Below the pieces are notes generated by a model. It made no database searches. It was not told the origin of the DNA and saw only the letters and a program-made list of their open reading frames with translations. From Verrucomicrobiota bacterium JB024 (GTDB lineage Bacteria > Verrucomicrobiota > Verrucomicrobiia > Opitutales > Cerasicoccaceae): a stretch of DNA of 63,319 nt. Of the stretch, positions 44,427 to 53,235 are shown piece by piece. Both the position numbers and the translations under genes were made by a program. The stretch covers positions 1 through 63,319 of the forward strand of contig JAUTCS010000078.1 in assembly GCA_030673825.1 (NCBI GenBank). Reading direction: 5' to 3'. How positions within the stretch are numbered: position 1 is the stretch's first letter; the number at the start of each line of letters is the position of its first letter.

Positions 44427-44455
44427 TTGACTTTATCACGCCCCCGAAAGATGTT
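44427..44455 (+). promoter_or_regulatory. Possible promoter of tRNA-Pro
   Basis: TTGACT (44427-44432) is followed after 17 bases by GATGTT (44450-44455), 15 bases before the tRNA. The -35 is one base off consensus; the -10 is poor. The word cccccgaaagatgt that covers the -10 occurs a second time 102 bases upstream (44339-44352). Confidence 0.35.
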
Positions 44456-44470
44456 TGCGGGCTACCGTGT

Positions 44471-44548
44471 CGGGGCGTAGCGCAGCCTGGCTAGCGCATC
44501 TGCTTTGGGAGCAGAGGGTCGCAGGTTCGAATCCTGTCGCCCCGACCA
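44471..44548 (+). tRNA. tRNA-Pro (anticodon TGG)
   Basis: The acceptor stem cggggcg (44471-44477) pairs with cgccccg (44538-44544), followed by discriminator A and an encoded CCA (44546-44548). The anticodon arm tctgc-tttggga-gcaga gives anticodon TGG, and the T arm contains ggttcgaatcc. The 3' end from about 44491 overlaps the last codons of the serine recombinase on the other strand, as expected when an island has inserted into the tRNA gene and rebuilt its 3' part. Confidence 0.95.
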
Positions 44549-46206
44549 TTAGGGACAAAAGTCGAACTTTTGCCACCACCATCGTAAGCCATTGGTATCA
44601 GGTCGCTTGCGATAAACTCTAGTTGGACCAAGTAGAGGGAAGTTCGTATTTTGAGTGTCGCGCAGGGGTTTCCGCTGGGGAGGCGGTCTTTTTTGGGGTC
44701 GAATTTTTTGATGCAAATGCCCTTCAAAATGAGCCGTAGGGCGTCCTTCTGGTCCTCGTAGGGAAGCGCGTCAAAGGTGTCTTTGAAGCGACGCAAGCGC
44801 TCGGCAATGATCTGGTGGTCGGCCACCACACGCTCTTTGTAGTCGATATCGATGCGGACTTTATCCCTCTCAATCTCAATGGCGTGCTTGTCGGCGGCAA
44901 GTTTTTCGGCCTCGGCGCGAATCTCGAAGCTGAAATGCCGTTCGCCCTTCCCGGCCAGTTCCAAATAACGCCGAAGCTGGGTGCTCAACTCGGTGTGACG
45001 CTTGTTGAGTTCGGCCAGCCGCTTTTTGAGCGGGCGAAGCGATTTCTGTTTCTGACTGTTGGACTCGGCAATGGATTTTTCGATGATGGCGGGATGCTGG
45101 CCCAATTCGCCAATCAACTCTGTGACGATCTTTTCCAAGGGCCGCGCCGGGACACTGCGCAGCGGGCAATGCGAGTGCCGCCCGTCGCGGTTGACGCAGC
45201 CGCACTTGTAGTAGAGGTATTGCTTGCCGTCGGCGTCCTTCTTGCCGCTGGGATGCGGAATCAGGCTGTTACCGCAGTGGCCGCATCGGGCCAAGCCCTT
45301 GAGAACAGCCTGATGTTTGTCGCTCTTGCGTTCGCGGGGCGGCTCAATCTGACGCTTGTTCAAAGCTTCGTTGGCCTTGTCCCAGAGCTTGGGCGCAATA
45401 ATCCCCTCGTGCTCGCCGGGATACTCCTCCCCGCGATGCCGGATGACGCCTTTGTAAATGGCATTGGAGACGATTTGCTTGATCTTGTCGGAGCGGAAAC
45501 GTTTCCCGCCCCCGCGCTTTTCGCCGTCCCGCGACTGGTAAACGCGCTGGCGGGTACGGCCTCCCTCGTTATTGACCTGCTGGGCAACCAGCGTGGCGTT
45601 GCCGAACTCAGCCGCCAGCGTGTAGATGCGCTTGACCAAAACAGCTTCCTCCCGGTTGGGACTGAGCTTTTTCGTCTGCGAATCGTAGTTGTAGCCGAGC
45701 GGAACAGCGCCGCCTGCCCACATGCCACGCTTGGCGCGTTCGGCCAGCTTGTCGGTGATGCGCTCCGCCGTCAGCTCGCGTTCGTATTGGCCGAAACCCA
45801 ACAGCATGTTGAGCATGAGTCGCCCGGCAGGTGTCCCGGTATCAAAGCTCTCGGTGGCCGAAACAAAATTCGCGCCGTGATCTTCCAGCAATTGCCAGAA
45901 GTCGAAGAAATCGCGCACGGAGCGGGCAACCCTATCCAACTTGTAGGTGACAACCACATCAATCTCGCCCCGCTTGATCGCCTGAATCAGCCCTTGCACG
46001 CCGGGCCGTTCAAGGTTCTTCCCCGAATAACCCGGGTCTTCAAAGAAGTGGGTTTCCTCCCAGCCTTCATGCTGGTGAACGCCGATCAGATGGCGGCAAA
46101 TATCGTGCTGACTTTCCAGCGAGTTGTAATCTCCGCGCGTCTGGTCGTCAGTGGAGACCCGCGCATACACGGCGCAACGGGCATATTTCTTAGCGGGCGC
46201 AATCAT
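44491..46206 (-). CDS. Large serine recombinase (island integrase)
   Basis: From the ATG at 46206 the protein has about 571 residues. The resolvase domain carries the nucleophile S18 in AVYARVSTDDQ, then GYSGKNLERPGVQGLIQAIK, VVTYKLDRVARSVRDFFDF and RLMLNMLLGFGQYERELTAE. A recombinase domain (about 170-280), a zinc ribbon with CGHCGNSLI and a later CGCVNRDGRHSHCPL, and a coiled coil near 370-460 follow, the usual build for this group. The last 18 residues (GRGDRIRTCDPLLPKQMR) are encoded by the antisense of the tRNA-Pro gene, and the stop lies inside the tRNA. This places an attachment site at the tRNA 3' end. Start 46272 is possible. Confidence 0.93.
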   Translation of the reverse strand: MIAPAKKYARCAVYARVSTDDQTRGDYNSLESQHDICRHLIGVHQHEGWEETHFFEDPGYSGKNLERPGVQGLIQAIKRGEIDVVVTYKLDRVARSVRDFFDFWQLLEDHGANFVSATESFDTGTPAGRLMLNMLLGFGQYERELTAERITDKLAERAKRGMWAGGAVPLGYNYDSQTKKLSPNREEAVLVKRIYTLAAEFGNATLVAQQVNNEGGRTRQRVYQSRDGEKRGGGKRFRSDKIKQIVSNAIYKGVIRHRGEEYPGEHEGIIAPKLWDKANEALNKRQIEPPRERKSDKHQAVLKGLARCGHCGNSLIPHPSGKKDADGKQYLYYKCGCVNRDGRHSHCPLRSVPARPLEKIVTELIGELGQHPAIIEKSIAESNSQKQKSLRPLKKRLAELNKRHTELSTQLRRYLELAGKGERHFSFEIRAEAEKLAADKHAIEIERDKVRIDIDYKERVVADHQIIAERLRRFKDTFDALPYEDQKDALRLILKGICIKKFDPKKDRLPSGNPCATLKIRTSLYLVQLEFIASDLIPMAYDGGGKSSTFVPNGRGDRIRTCDPLLPKQMR

Positions 46207-46283
46207 GCCTGAGTATATAATGATCGCCCTGCCGAGTGAAGCCCCAATGTCCTCCGAATCCCCTTTTAACAAAGCTTAAACAT

Positions 46284-46676
46284 TCACCCGGCAAGGCGAT
46301 AGCGGACGGATCGCGTTTGTCCAAGTTGCTGAACCTTGCCCGCCTCCCTGAGTTCCGTAAGCAGGCGATAGGTCTTGGACCGGGACAGGTAATGCTTATT
46401 CTGGATATCTCGGGGCGAAGCTTCCCCCACATCAGCCAAGAAATCAATGATCCGGTCCGTCGTGGACGTAGGGCGCTCAAACTCGATACTGCGGCGGCTC
46501 GGCTCAATATCGACAGCAGACTCTTGGGACTGCTTACTCTGTTCCTCTGCCTGTTCGCCGCGCAGTTTCTTCCTGTCGCGCTCTTCGGCCAGAAACACCG
46601 CCTTCGCCATGATCGCGCAAAAGCGATCCAACCGACTCTCGTCGGATAAGTGGGCGTAAGCGTCGTACCGGACCAT
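46284..46676 (-). CDS. Small protein with winged-helix-like C-terminus
   Basis: This 130-residue protein is charged and helical at first (CAIMAKAVFLAEERDRKKLR, then a Glu/Gln/Ser-rich spacer to about residue 68). It ends with a winged-helix-like domain: DRIIDFLADVGEASPRDIQN, LSRSKTYRLLTELREAGKVQ and LGQTRSVRYRLAG. It precedes the recombinase gene on the same strand with a 77-base gap, so it may be a partner or regulator of integration or excision, such as a directionality factor; that is inference. Another open frame on the same strand (46190-46777) reads as a shadow. Confidence 0.6.
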   Translation of the reverse strand: MVRYDAYAHLSDESRLDRFCAIMAKAVFLAEERDRKKLRGEQAEEQSKQSQESAVDIEPSRRSIEFERPTSTTDRIIDFLADVGEASPRDIQNKHYLSRSKTYRLLTELREAGKVQQLGQTRSVRYRLAG

Positions 46677-47168
46677 GACGCTGACATTCTACCAGAGAAT
46701 CGACCCATAGATAGGGAAAGGTGTCGCGGAGAAATTTCCCTAATTGCCCGGAACGAATGAACTGTCCCATTCTTCATCCCAGCAAAGGCAGCCCCGCCCC
46801 CAAAAAACCTGCCCGGTGGTTCAATTTCTCGTGAGCGTTTTCAATGCTTCTCTCTGCTAAATATCTCTTCATAGATCGCCTGTTTTCCCTGCCAAGCGGC
46901 GAGCGCGAGCGAAAACGTTCCCGGAGCGATGGCCTGCAAGGCCGCTGTCAATGTGGAGATTTTTCCGCCGAGCGCGGAAGCAAGGAGTCTGCGACGAAGC
47001 TGCACAAGCGAACGGGAAAATACGATATTGACGGCTTGGAGCGCAGGGATGGCATCATCCTTTTCCTGCTCGGCAGGTAAACAGGCGAAGCATGTTCTTC
47101 ACAGATGTGAAATCCTGTCTTAATCGTCCCGTTCCTCGGCCTATGAAACGTGTGGTCTGATGCAACCA
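46677..47168. other. Intergenic stretch without a supported gene
   Basis: About 490 bases at the left end of the island. Two short overlapping plus-strand frames (46844-47080 and 46929-47123) have atypical, Ser/Arg-rich composition and no recognisable domain. I see no repeat, tRNA or clear terminator. Confidence 0.4.
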
Positions 47169-47442
47169 TTACTGTAGACGTTTCTTCCTGGCTTTTTTGG
47201 TCGCCTTTGTCGTTGTTTTTTGGGGAGCAGTGGCCTCAACATTATCCCAATGGGGAAAAAAGTCATCCCAAGATTTCAACCCCAAGGCTTTCATGGCGTG
47301 GGCCAATGTCGTAAAGCGAATGTTGATGTGCCCCGCTTGCATGACCTGAATGCTGCATTGGCTCGGCATAGGTTAACCTGTTCGATGCATTATTCCTTGA
47401 GGTGAGTGCTTTTATACGCAACTTATTCCTAAGCAATCGAAG
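47169..47442 (-). pseudogene. Frameshifted remnant of an XRE-family HTH regulator
   Basis: Two minus-strand frames together resemble one HTH_3 domain. The upstream frame reads LLRNKLRIKALTSRNNASNR, which matches the first helices. The shifted frame continues SIQVMQAGHINIRFTTLAHA and MKALGLKSWDDFF, which match helices 3-5 and the usual end, followed by a Lys/Thr-rich tail ending at 47169. The junction lies near 47355-47385. Neither frame alone gives a complete domain. It is decayed DNA in the island, consistent with past rearrangement. A real short gene cannot be excluded. Confidence 0.4.
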
Positions 47443-47560
47443 TAGTGGCTTCGTATTATTCGCCCCTAAAACCAACCCTTTCATCGCTTCGGCAAGCTGG
47501 CTCTGCCGACGACTGAATAATTCTATAGCGCCAATGATCAAAAGTTCAACGGATACCTGC

Positions 47561-49975
47561 ATGTTATTGAGATATGCATATGTCACTACTGTCATCACCG
47601 CTCTGACGAGTATGACCACACATGCCGATGAACTGGATATGTGGCAACAGCAGATCCAGAACGAAAGTAAAACGACTTCGACGCAAGCGAGTGCATCGAC
47701 ACACGGCGATCAATTGAAATGCGAAGCTCGTTTTCAGAAGCAACATCCACTGGCGGACGCGATGGATGGTGACGTAAAGACATGGGCATGGCCAGAACCG
47801 AAAAAGGTCACCGGATCGGACGAGCCACTGAGCTACGAAATTGTCTTTGCCGAAACACGAGAAGTGGATCGTCTACGTTTCTGGCAACATCCCTGGTGCT
47901 ATGCCACCGAATTCCGGATTTTGGCAGACGAAAGCGGCAATGGCCAGTATGACAAGGTCCTGCTGGAAGTGCATGATCCGCGTTTGGGAGCGGGCGAATG
48001 GGTCCGCTATGATTTTGAACCAATCACGGCACATGGCGTAAAGTTCGAAGCGATCCGGGGTTGCGGGCAGGGGATGTCTTTCCCCGCACTGGCGGAAATT
48101 CAGGTGTTGAACAGTCGCCAGGCGACCTCCGAGTCACCCTCCGATACTGAGGTCTTAATCCGTGTTGCCATTGATTCACGTTTGGACATTAATGGCTTTA
48201 CCGCGATTCAGCCGGAAATGTTCAATCTATGCTGGGGTGCGACCGGGCTGAGGGATGAAAGGCCCTACGATCTCTTAAAACCGCTCAATCTGGGGGGATT
48301 GACTACGTGGGGGCAGATGTGGGGCGACCGTCCCTTGAGCCCGGAAGATCCGCCGCGCGCCGGTTGCGCAGTTTTTCCCGAAGATCCGGATCATCCTGGG
48401 CAATTTGACCGCAATGAATTCACGTCGGGGGCTTTTCGGGAATGGCTGGAATCGCATAGCATTGGCATCTATCGCCTCGCGCACTCTTTGGGAGCTAATG
48501 TCAGTGAAATGTTGGGAAAAGCGCCTTCCTACATGCAGCGCACTGATTTTAAATCAACGGCGGACGGCAACTACAAAAATGAGACCCAGTTTTTCCCGCC
48601 GAAGGATCCTGCCGAATGGGGCCGTCTGGTCGGACACGTGTTGAAAGACATTAATGACGCGACCGACGGCGCAGTCAAGCGGGGCTATATCTGGAACGAG
48701 CCCAATGCCTCTCGCTACTTCCCGGTTCCCTGGGACGACAAGGCCGACACCTACTGTGAACTCTTTCTGAACGCCGTTCCCGAAATTAAAGCCTTGAATC
48801 CAGACATCATGATTGGAGGTCCGGTCGTCACTGGCTCAGGTCCTCTGGCATGGGGCAATGGCTATAGTGGCTGGAACACCTGGGCCAAGCGCTTCATCGA
48901 CCGATGCGGTGAACTGGCCGACTTTTATGATGCGCACTCTTACTATTGCGGCCCGGATAACCTCTACGCCGAAACCGATCTGATCGCCGGTTATTCCTTG
49001 CTGAAAACGGGCAAGATTCTTCCCCTCACTTCGACCGAAGCGGCGCCCCATCTCGGTAAAGCGGGGGCGCCTTATATCGACGAAATCGGGGTTTCCTGGC
49101 GCAATGGCGCAGTCCCGACTGCATCCATGTTGCTGCACCTGATCACCATGCCCGACAAGTGGATCGGCTACTCTCGTTTCTATTACAAGTCATTCCCCGG
49201 CTTATCGGTCTTCAATGACAAGTATGAGCCGGAGCCGATCTACTGGGCCTATTGGGTCATGCGTAACCTGCGCGGCGAACTGGTTCCGGTCGAGTGCTCC
49301 GATTCCGATGTGCTCGTTGTGGCAACTCACAACGAGAAGTCGTTTGTCGTCACGGTGCAGAACCTGGCTTTCGAGACACGATACCTTACCTTGGACATGC
49401 GTGTGAGTGGCACTGCGAATGTGGATTATCTGGAGTACAATCCGGACTCCGGCGAAGTGGAACATGGCACCCGCAACGCTGATATGCAGGGCGAAAACGT
49501 CAGCCTGGAGTTGGCCCCCATGGGGCTCTATACGATCACGATGGACGTATCAGCAGCGTCCCCGGTTACGCGTACGCTGGTCCGCGAGGATTTTCATGGC
49601 GACCAGTTTTTCCAGCGCCTGACGCCGGACAATGCCGTCGAGATGGTTATCGACCTGCCCACCGCGCTTGCGCCGACCAAAGCTTGGTTGCGCTTTGGTT
49701 CCGCCGGATCGGGGCATCTGACCGAAGATCGCCCCAGGGTAACGTTTGACTACCGCATTCCCCTGATCATTGAGGTCAATGGCCGAACCTATCACGTTGA
49801 GGCGGGCAAGTGGAATTCCGTGCCACTGGAAGCAGACCAAACAAAGGGGGAAGTTCAAGTCCGCTTTCGTTTGGACTCCTCCGGCTTGGACCACCTGCCC
49901 AAAGATTTTTGGATTATGTCCGCATCTGTGGCCACGGAGATGTGGGAAAGTCAGGATATACCAGCAAAGGAATAA
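47561..49975 (+). CDS. Secreted clan GH-A-like glycoside hydrolase with N-terminal F5/8-like domain
   Basis: From the ATG at 47561 the protein has about 804 residues, with a signal peptide (MLLRYAYVTTVITALTSMTT, then HA). Residues about 50-185 look like an F5/8 type C sugar-binding module (ADAMDGDVKTWAWPEPKK ... GMSFPALAEIQVL). The central part behaves like a clan GH-A barrel: RGYIWNEPNASRYF gives an Asn-Glu pair with candidate acid/base E380, and KILPLTSTEAAPH gives candidate nucleophile E493 (E508 in YIDEIG is another). A beta-rich C-terminus follows. It is nearest in flavour to GH39/GH86-type enzymes but I cannot assign the family. Start 47534 is also possible. A pilin-like gene starts 3 bases after its stop. 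Confidence 0.65.
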   Translation: MLLRYAYVTTVITALTSMTTHADELDMWQQQIQNESKTTSTQASASTHGDQLKCEARFQKQHPLADAMDGDVKTWAWPEPKKVTGSDEPLSYEIVFAETREVDRLRFWQHPWCYATEFRILADESGNGQYDKVLLEVHDPRLGAGEWVRYDFEPITAHGVKFEAIRGCGQGMSFPALAEIQVLNSRQATSESPSDTEVLIRVAIDSRLDINGFTAIQPEMFNLCWGATGLRDERPYDLLKPLNLGGLTTWGQMWGDRPLSPEDPPRAGCAVFPEDPDHPGQFDRNEFTSGAFREWLESHSIGIYRLAHSLGANVSEMLGKAPSYMQRTDFKSTADGNYKNETQFFPPKDPAEWGRLVGHVLKDINDATDGAVKRGYIWNEPNASRYFPVPWDDKADTYCELFLNAVPEIKALNPDIMIGGPVVTGSGPLAWGNGYSGWNTWAKRFIDRCGELADFYDAHSYYCGPDNLYAETDLIAGYSLLKTGKILPLTSTEAAPHLGKAGAPYIDEIGVSWRNGAVPTASMLLHLITMPDKWIGYSRFYYKSFPGLSVFNDKYEPEPIYWAYWVMRNLRGELVPVECSDSDVLVVATHNEKSFVVTVQNLAFETRYLTLDMRVSGTANVDYLEYNPDSGEVEHGTRNADMQGENVSLELAPMGLYTITMDVSAASPVTRTLVREDFHGDQFFQRLTPDNAVEMVIDLPTALAPTKAWLRFGSAGSGHLTEDRPRVTFDYRIPLIIEVNGRTYHVEAGKWNSVPLEADQTKGEVQVRFRLDSSGLDHLPKDFWIMSASVATEMWESQDIPAKE

Positions 49976-49978
49976 CCG

Positions 49979-50614
49979 ATGAAAAAGAATTCACTGGGAT
50001 TTAGCCTCGTTGAACTGCTCGCGGTAATCGCGGTGGTTGGCATCTTGGCTGCGATTATCATGGTGGTTACGGTTTCCGTCCGCCAAACCGCCAGGAAAGC
50101 GCAATGCGCGAGCAATCTGCGCCAGATTGGGGCGGCTACCCAGCTTCACATCGTGGAAAACAACGAGTTTCCTCCGGCCCGAGTGCACAGCAAACTGATG
50201 CCGTATCTCGACATGACGAGTCAATCATTTGAGACATATTGGTGTCCGGAGGATTCCCGAATAGAAACTTGGGAAAGCAATTTGGCACTGCCCACCGAGG
50301 AGCAAACGCACTTTTACATCGGGGATTACAGCAGTTACTCCTACAATGCTTCTCTGCTTGGCTACGCCACAACAAAGAACCGATGGGGTGGCATCTGCTG
50401 GGACCATGCCCTGACACTTCCTCAAGAAGTCGTCAACCCCGCCAAGGTATTTTTCATGTATGACGGCAGTCCCTACTACGGAGACCGGGCCGTCCGTTCC
50501 GGTCAATTCCGTCATAATGATCACCTGAATGTTTTGTACGTCGATGGCCACGTCAGCCAATGGCAGGGAAGCCCTGAAGAGTTTTACTACCCGAAGAACT
50601 GGGATCCCAAATAA
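49979..50614 (+). CDS. Pseudopilin-like protein with H-X9-DG motif (copy 1)
   Basis: This 211-residue protein has a class III-type prepilin leader: MKKNSLG, cut before FSLVELLAVIAVVGILAAII, with Glu at +5 of the mature protein, then the hydrophobic helix. After the conserved-type ASNLRQIGAATQLHI the globular domain ends with H-X9-DG (HNDHLNVLYVDG) near residue 178. Such proteins (DUF1559-like) are very numerous in Verrucomicrobia, Lentisphaerae and Planctomycetes and have no proven role. It lies 3 bases after a secreted glycosidase gene, in the same transcript, with no pilus assembly genes in the window. Confidence 0.85.
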   Translation: MKKNSLGFSLVELLAVIAVVGILAAIIMVVTVSVRQTARKAQCASNLRQIGAATQLHIVENNEFPPARVHSKLMPYLDMTSQSFETYWCPEDSRIETWESNLALPTEEQTHFYIGDYSSYSYNASLLGYATTKNRWGGICWDHALTLPQEVVNPAKVFFMYDGSPYYGDRAVRSGQFRHNDHLNVLYVDGHVSQWQGSPEEFYYPKNWDPK

Positions 50615-50677
50615 GGGGCGGCCTCACCGCTTGAGGCATCTTACCGATCCACTGACGGCGTCAGCCCGTTCAATTCA

Positions 50678-52045
50678 TTGCCCATGAAACATCATTTTCA
50701 CTTTAATCGGATCTGGCCGTTTGCACTGCTGCTCCTGAGCATCAGCGGTTTTTCCGCACCATCATTTGGCGCATCTCACAGCGAAACAGATGCATATCCG
50801 CTGCGCGACGCCATCGAGTTTACTCCACGCGATGGCTTGCCCAACATATTCCGGAAATTGGATGATGGCGACGAGGTATCCATCGCCTATTTCGGAGGCA
50901 GTATAACGGAACAGGGAGGTTGGCGTTTGCAAAGTCTGGCCTGGTTTCGGGAGGAATATCCTGATGCCACAGTCAAGCAGATCAACGCGGCCTTGGGAGG
51001 CACCGGATCAAGTTTGGGTGTATTCCGTCTGGAGGGAGATGTCATTGAGCATCACCCTGACCTGATCTTTGTCGAATTTGCCGTCAATGACAGTGGCGTC
51101 AAACCCGATGAAATCATCAAGGCAATGGAAGGTATCGTTCGCAAGATCTGGCAGGCATCGAATACCACCGATATTTGCTTTGTCTATACAATGACCAAGA
51201 GCGAATCTAGACAACTGGCCGCCGGAAAACTGCAACGTTCGGCCAGCGTCATGGAAGCCGTTGCGGATCACTATGGCATTCCCAGCATTTGCCTGGGACT
51301 CGAAGCCGCTGACATGGAAGCGGCAGGCAAGCTCATTATGAAAACAGACGCCCCCATGACCCGCGTTTCCGGGGACGAATTGAACGAGGCCGCAATGATG
51401 GCAACCGACGAGCAAGGCCGCATCATCTTTTCCAAGGACGGCGTGCATCCCTACCCGGAGACGGGCCACGTGCTCTACACCCAGGCCCTGGTCCGATCCA
51501 TGGAGCAAAGTCAGTATGACGCCGACACGCTTGCCCACCCACTACCCGATCCCATCGATCCGGACAATTGGGTTATGGCACAGCAACTCACCATTACGGA
51601 AGCCATGCTCAGTGGGCCATGGGAAATTCTCTCTCCGGAAAACGATCAACTTGCCAAGCAATTCAACCGCCGGATGCACCCGATTTACCGTTTGCAACCG
51701 GGGGCGGAACTGACCTTCAGATTTAAAGGCAGTAAGGTTGCCGTATATGATTTAATGGGACCGACGGGCGCGGTGGTGGAAGTAACGCGTGACGGGAAAA
51801 CCTGGAAGTCCAAACGGATGGACGCTTACTGCACTTACTATCGCCTCGCCACCATGGATATAGGCAGGAACCTCGATCCGGATACGGTCCACGAGGTGGT
51901 CATTCGCGTGCTGGACGAACCGGTGGACCGCAAACAGACCCTTTTCGAAAAAAACCGGAAGGACGTCGACAAGAACCCCCAGAAATACGAAGGCAGTTTC
52001 TTTTATCCCGGCGGCATTCTCATTGTCGGTGAACTCGTAGAATAA
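50678..52045 (+). CDS. Secreted SGNH/GDSL hydrolase (copy 1)
   Basis: This 455-residue protein has a signal peptide (FALLLLSISGFSAPSFGA) and an SGNH domain with the blocks in order: YFGGSITEQGG with nucleophile S73, NAALGGTGSS, FVEFAVNDSG with N135, and DGVHPYPETGH with D252 and H255. The C-terminal 150 residues are a beta-rich module (YRLQPGAELTFRFKGSKVAV). It is probably a carbohydrate esterase that removes acetyl or similar groups from a polysaccharide. It follows the pilin-like gene by 63 bases and is a relative of the second SGNH gene at 56421. Confidence 0.85.
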   Translation: MPMKHHFHFNRIWPFALLLLSISGFSAPSFGASHSETDAYPLRDAIEFTPRDGLPNIFRKLDDGDEVSIAYFGGSITEQGGWRLQSLAWFREEYPDATVKQINAALGGTGSSLGVFRLEGDVIEHHPDLIFVEFAVNDSGVKPDEIIKAMEGIVRKIWQASNTTDICFVYTMTKSESRQLAAGKLQRSASVMEAVADHYGIPSICLGLEAADMEAAGKLIMKTDAPMTRVSGDELNEAAMMATDEQGRIIFSKDGVHPYPETGHVLYTQALVRSMEQSQYDADTLAHPLPDPIDPDNWVMAQQLTITEAMLSGPWEILSPENDQLAKQFNRRMHPIYRLQPGAELTFRFKGSKVAVYDLMGPTGAVVEVTRDGKTWKSKRMDAYCTYYRLATMDIGRNLDPDTVHEVVIRVLDEPVDRKQTLFEKNRKDVDKNPQKYEGSFFYPGGILIVGELVE

Positions 52046-52153
52046 GCCGGATAGAATGCGTTTTCCCGAGAAGAAATGTAAAATCACCGTTCGTGGTCAC
52101 TCGACGATACTTGGCGAGTAACGCTGATGGTCTCATTGTGGTGAGATGGGATA

Positions 52154-53188
52154 TCAGCTTTTCGGGGTGACTTTGCGCACGCTGGTACTCTGAACCCAAT
52201 TGCCGGGAATCAGCAGGGAGCGAGGATGCTCGGGCATCCCGCGCGTGTTGCGATTGATCTGGTCAATGACCAGGTGCGCGGCGGCCTGTCCGGCGTCAAA
52301 ATTGTTCTGCTGAATGCCAGAGAGGTTTTCCCAATCCGAACTCACGTCCAGGTGGCAAACTCCAAGCTCATCTGGAATCTTGATGCCCGCATCCGTGAGG
52401 TAAGTCAACGGCTCACTCTCGGAGATGATGATGGCATCGGGCTGGTATTTATCCAACCAGGACATAAACAGCGAGCGAGAGATCTCTTTTTCCAGTAGCG
52501 GAGGTGGCCATTGCACGTGCGCCTGACACGCCCAGCCGGCGTAGGCCGACAGAGCCTTGAAATTCGAACGTTCGGCCCAGACGGTCCTTGCCATCACTAA
52601 GCCAATGTTACGATAACCCAGTTCGTCGAGCTTACTGATGCACAACCACGCGTTGTTGTAGTGATCGGCCGCGCTGTAATGAGTCGGAAAGCTTGAGCTG
52701 CGGTTGCCCAGTGAGGCCATCGCATAGCTGTCCCACCCCGCGCTGCCCATCCAATCTGGCACATGGCCTCCTATAAAAATAACTCCAGGCACACGACGCG
52801 AGCGCAGGCGCGCGAAGAAGCGCCTCGGCGTTTCTTCGAAGTCATCCCAATAAAACCGCTCGCAAAAAAAGCCTTCGTTATGGCAGGCCTCTTCGACGCC
52901 AACGATAAACTCGCGGTCGGTTGAGTGATGCTTGAGATAATCCAGTACGCGCCGAGTTGCACACAAAGCGAGGATGGCGCGGATGTCCTGCTTGGGATTG
53001 CGGCGGCGCTGCTGTCGCATCATCGCCGAGACAATCGGATTAGGCATGTAACCGTTCTTTTTCGCAATCCGTTTGATGCGTCGTCGTGTTTCCTCAGAGA
53101 CGTTTGGACGGTCACGCAGGGCAAGGCTGACGGTTGCGATACTCACGCCTGCCTCTTTTGCGATCATCCGATAGGTGCAATTGTTCAT
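52154..53188 (-). CDS. LacI-family transcriptional regulator (copy 1)
   Basis: This 344-residue protein has the LacI layout: HTH with TYRMIAKEAGVSIATVSLAL and RDRPNVSEETRRRIKRIA, hinge near residue 48-60, then a periplasmic-binding-like effector domain with RRVPGVIFIGGHVPDW and a C-terminal DLVIDQINRN-like region (HLVIDQINRNTRGMPEHPRS). It binds DNA as a dimer and responds to a sugar. It lies between the SGNH gene and the GH10 gene, which it probably controls. The second LacI at 60824 has the same length but only moderate similarity. Confidence 0.93.
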   Translation of the reverse strand: MNNCTYRMIAKEAGVSIATVSLALRDRPNVSEETRRRIKRIAKKNGYMPNPIVSAMMRQQRRRNPKQDIRAILALCATRRVLDYLKHHSTDREFIVGVEEACHNEGFFCERFYWDDFEETPRRFFARLRSRRVPGVIFIGGHVPDWMGSAGWDSYAMASLGNRSSSFPTHYSAADHYNNAWLCISKLDELGYRNIGLVMARTVWAERSNFKALSAYAGWACQAHVQWPPPLLEKEISRSLFMSWLDKYQPDAIIISESEPLTYLTDAGIKIPDELGVCHLDVSSDWENLSGIQQNNFDAGQAAAHLVIDQINRNTRGMPEHPRSLLIPGNWVQSTSVRKVTPKS

Positions 53189-53235
53189 GCCAGACTTGCA
53201 TATAATCCTATCAAATGAGCATGGTCAAGAGGCTC

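Noticed and set aside
46844-47123. Two short plus-strand frames as possible island genes
   Set aside because: Overlapping, atypical composition, no start context and no domain.
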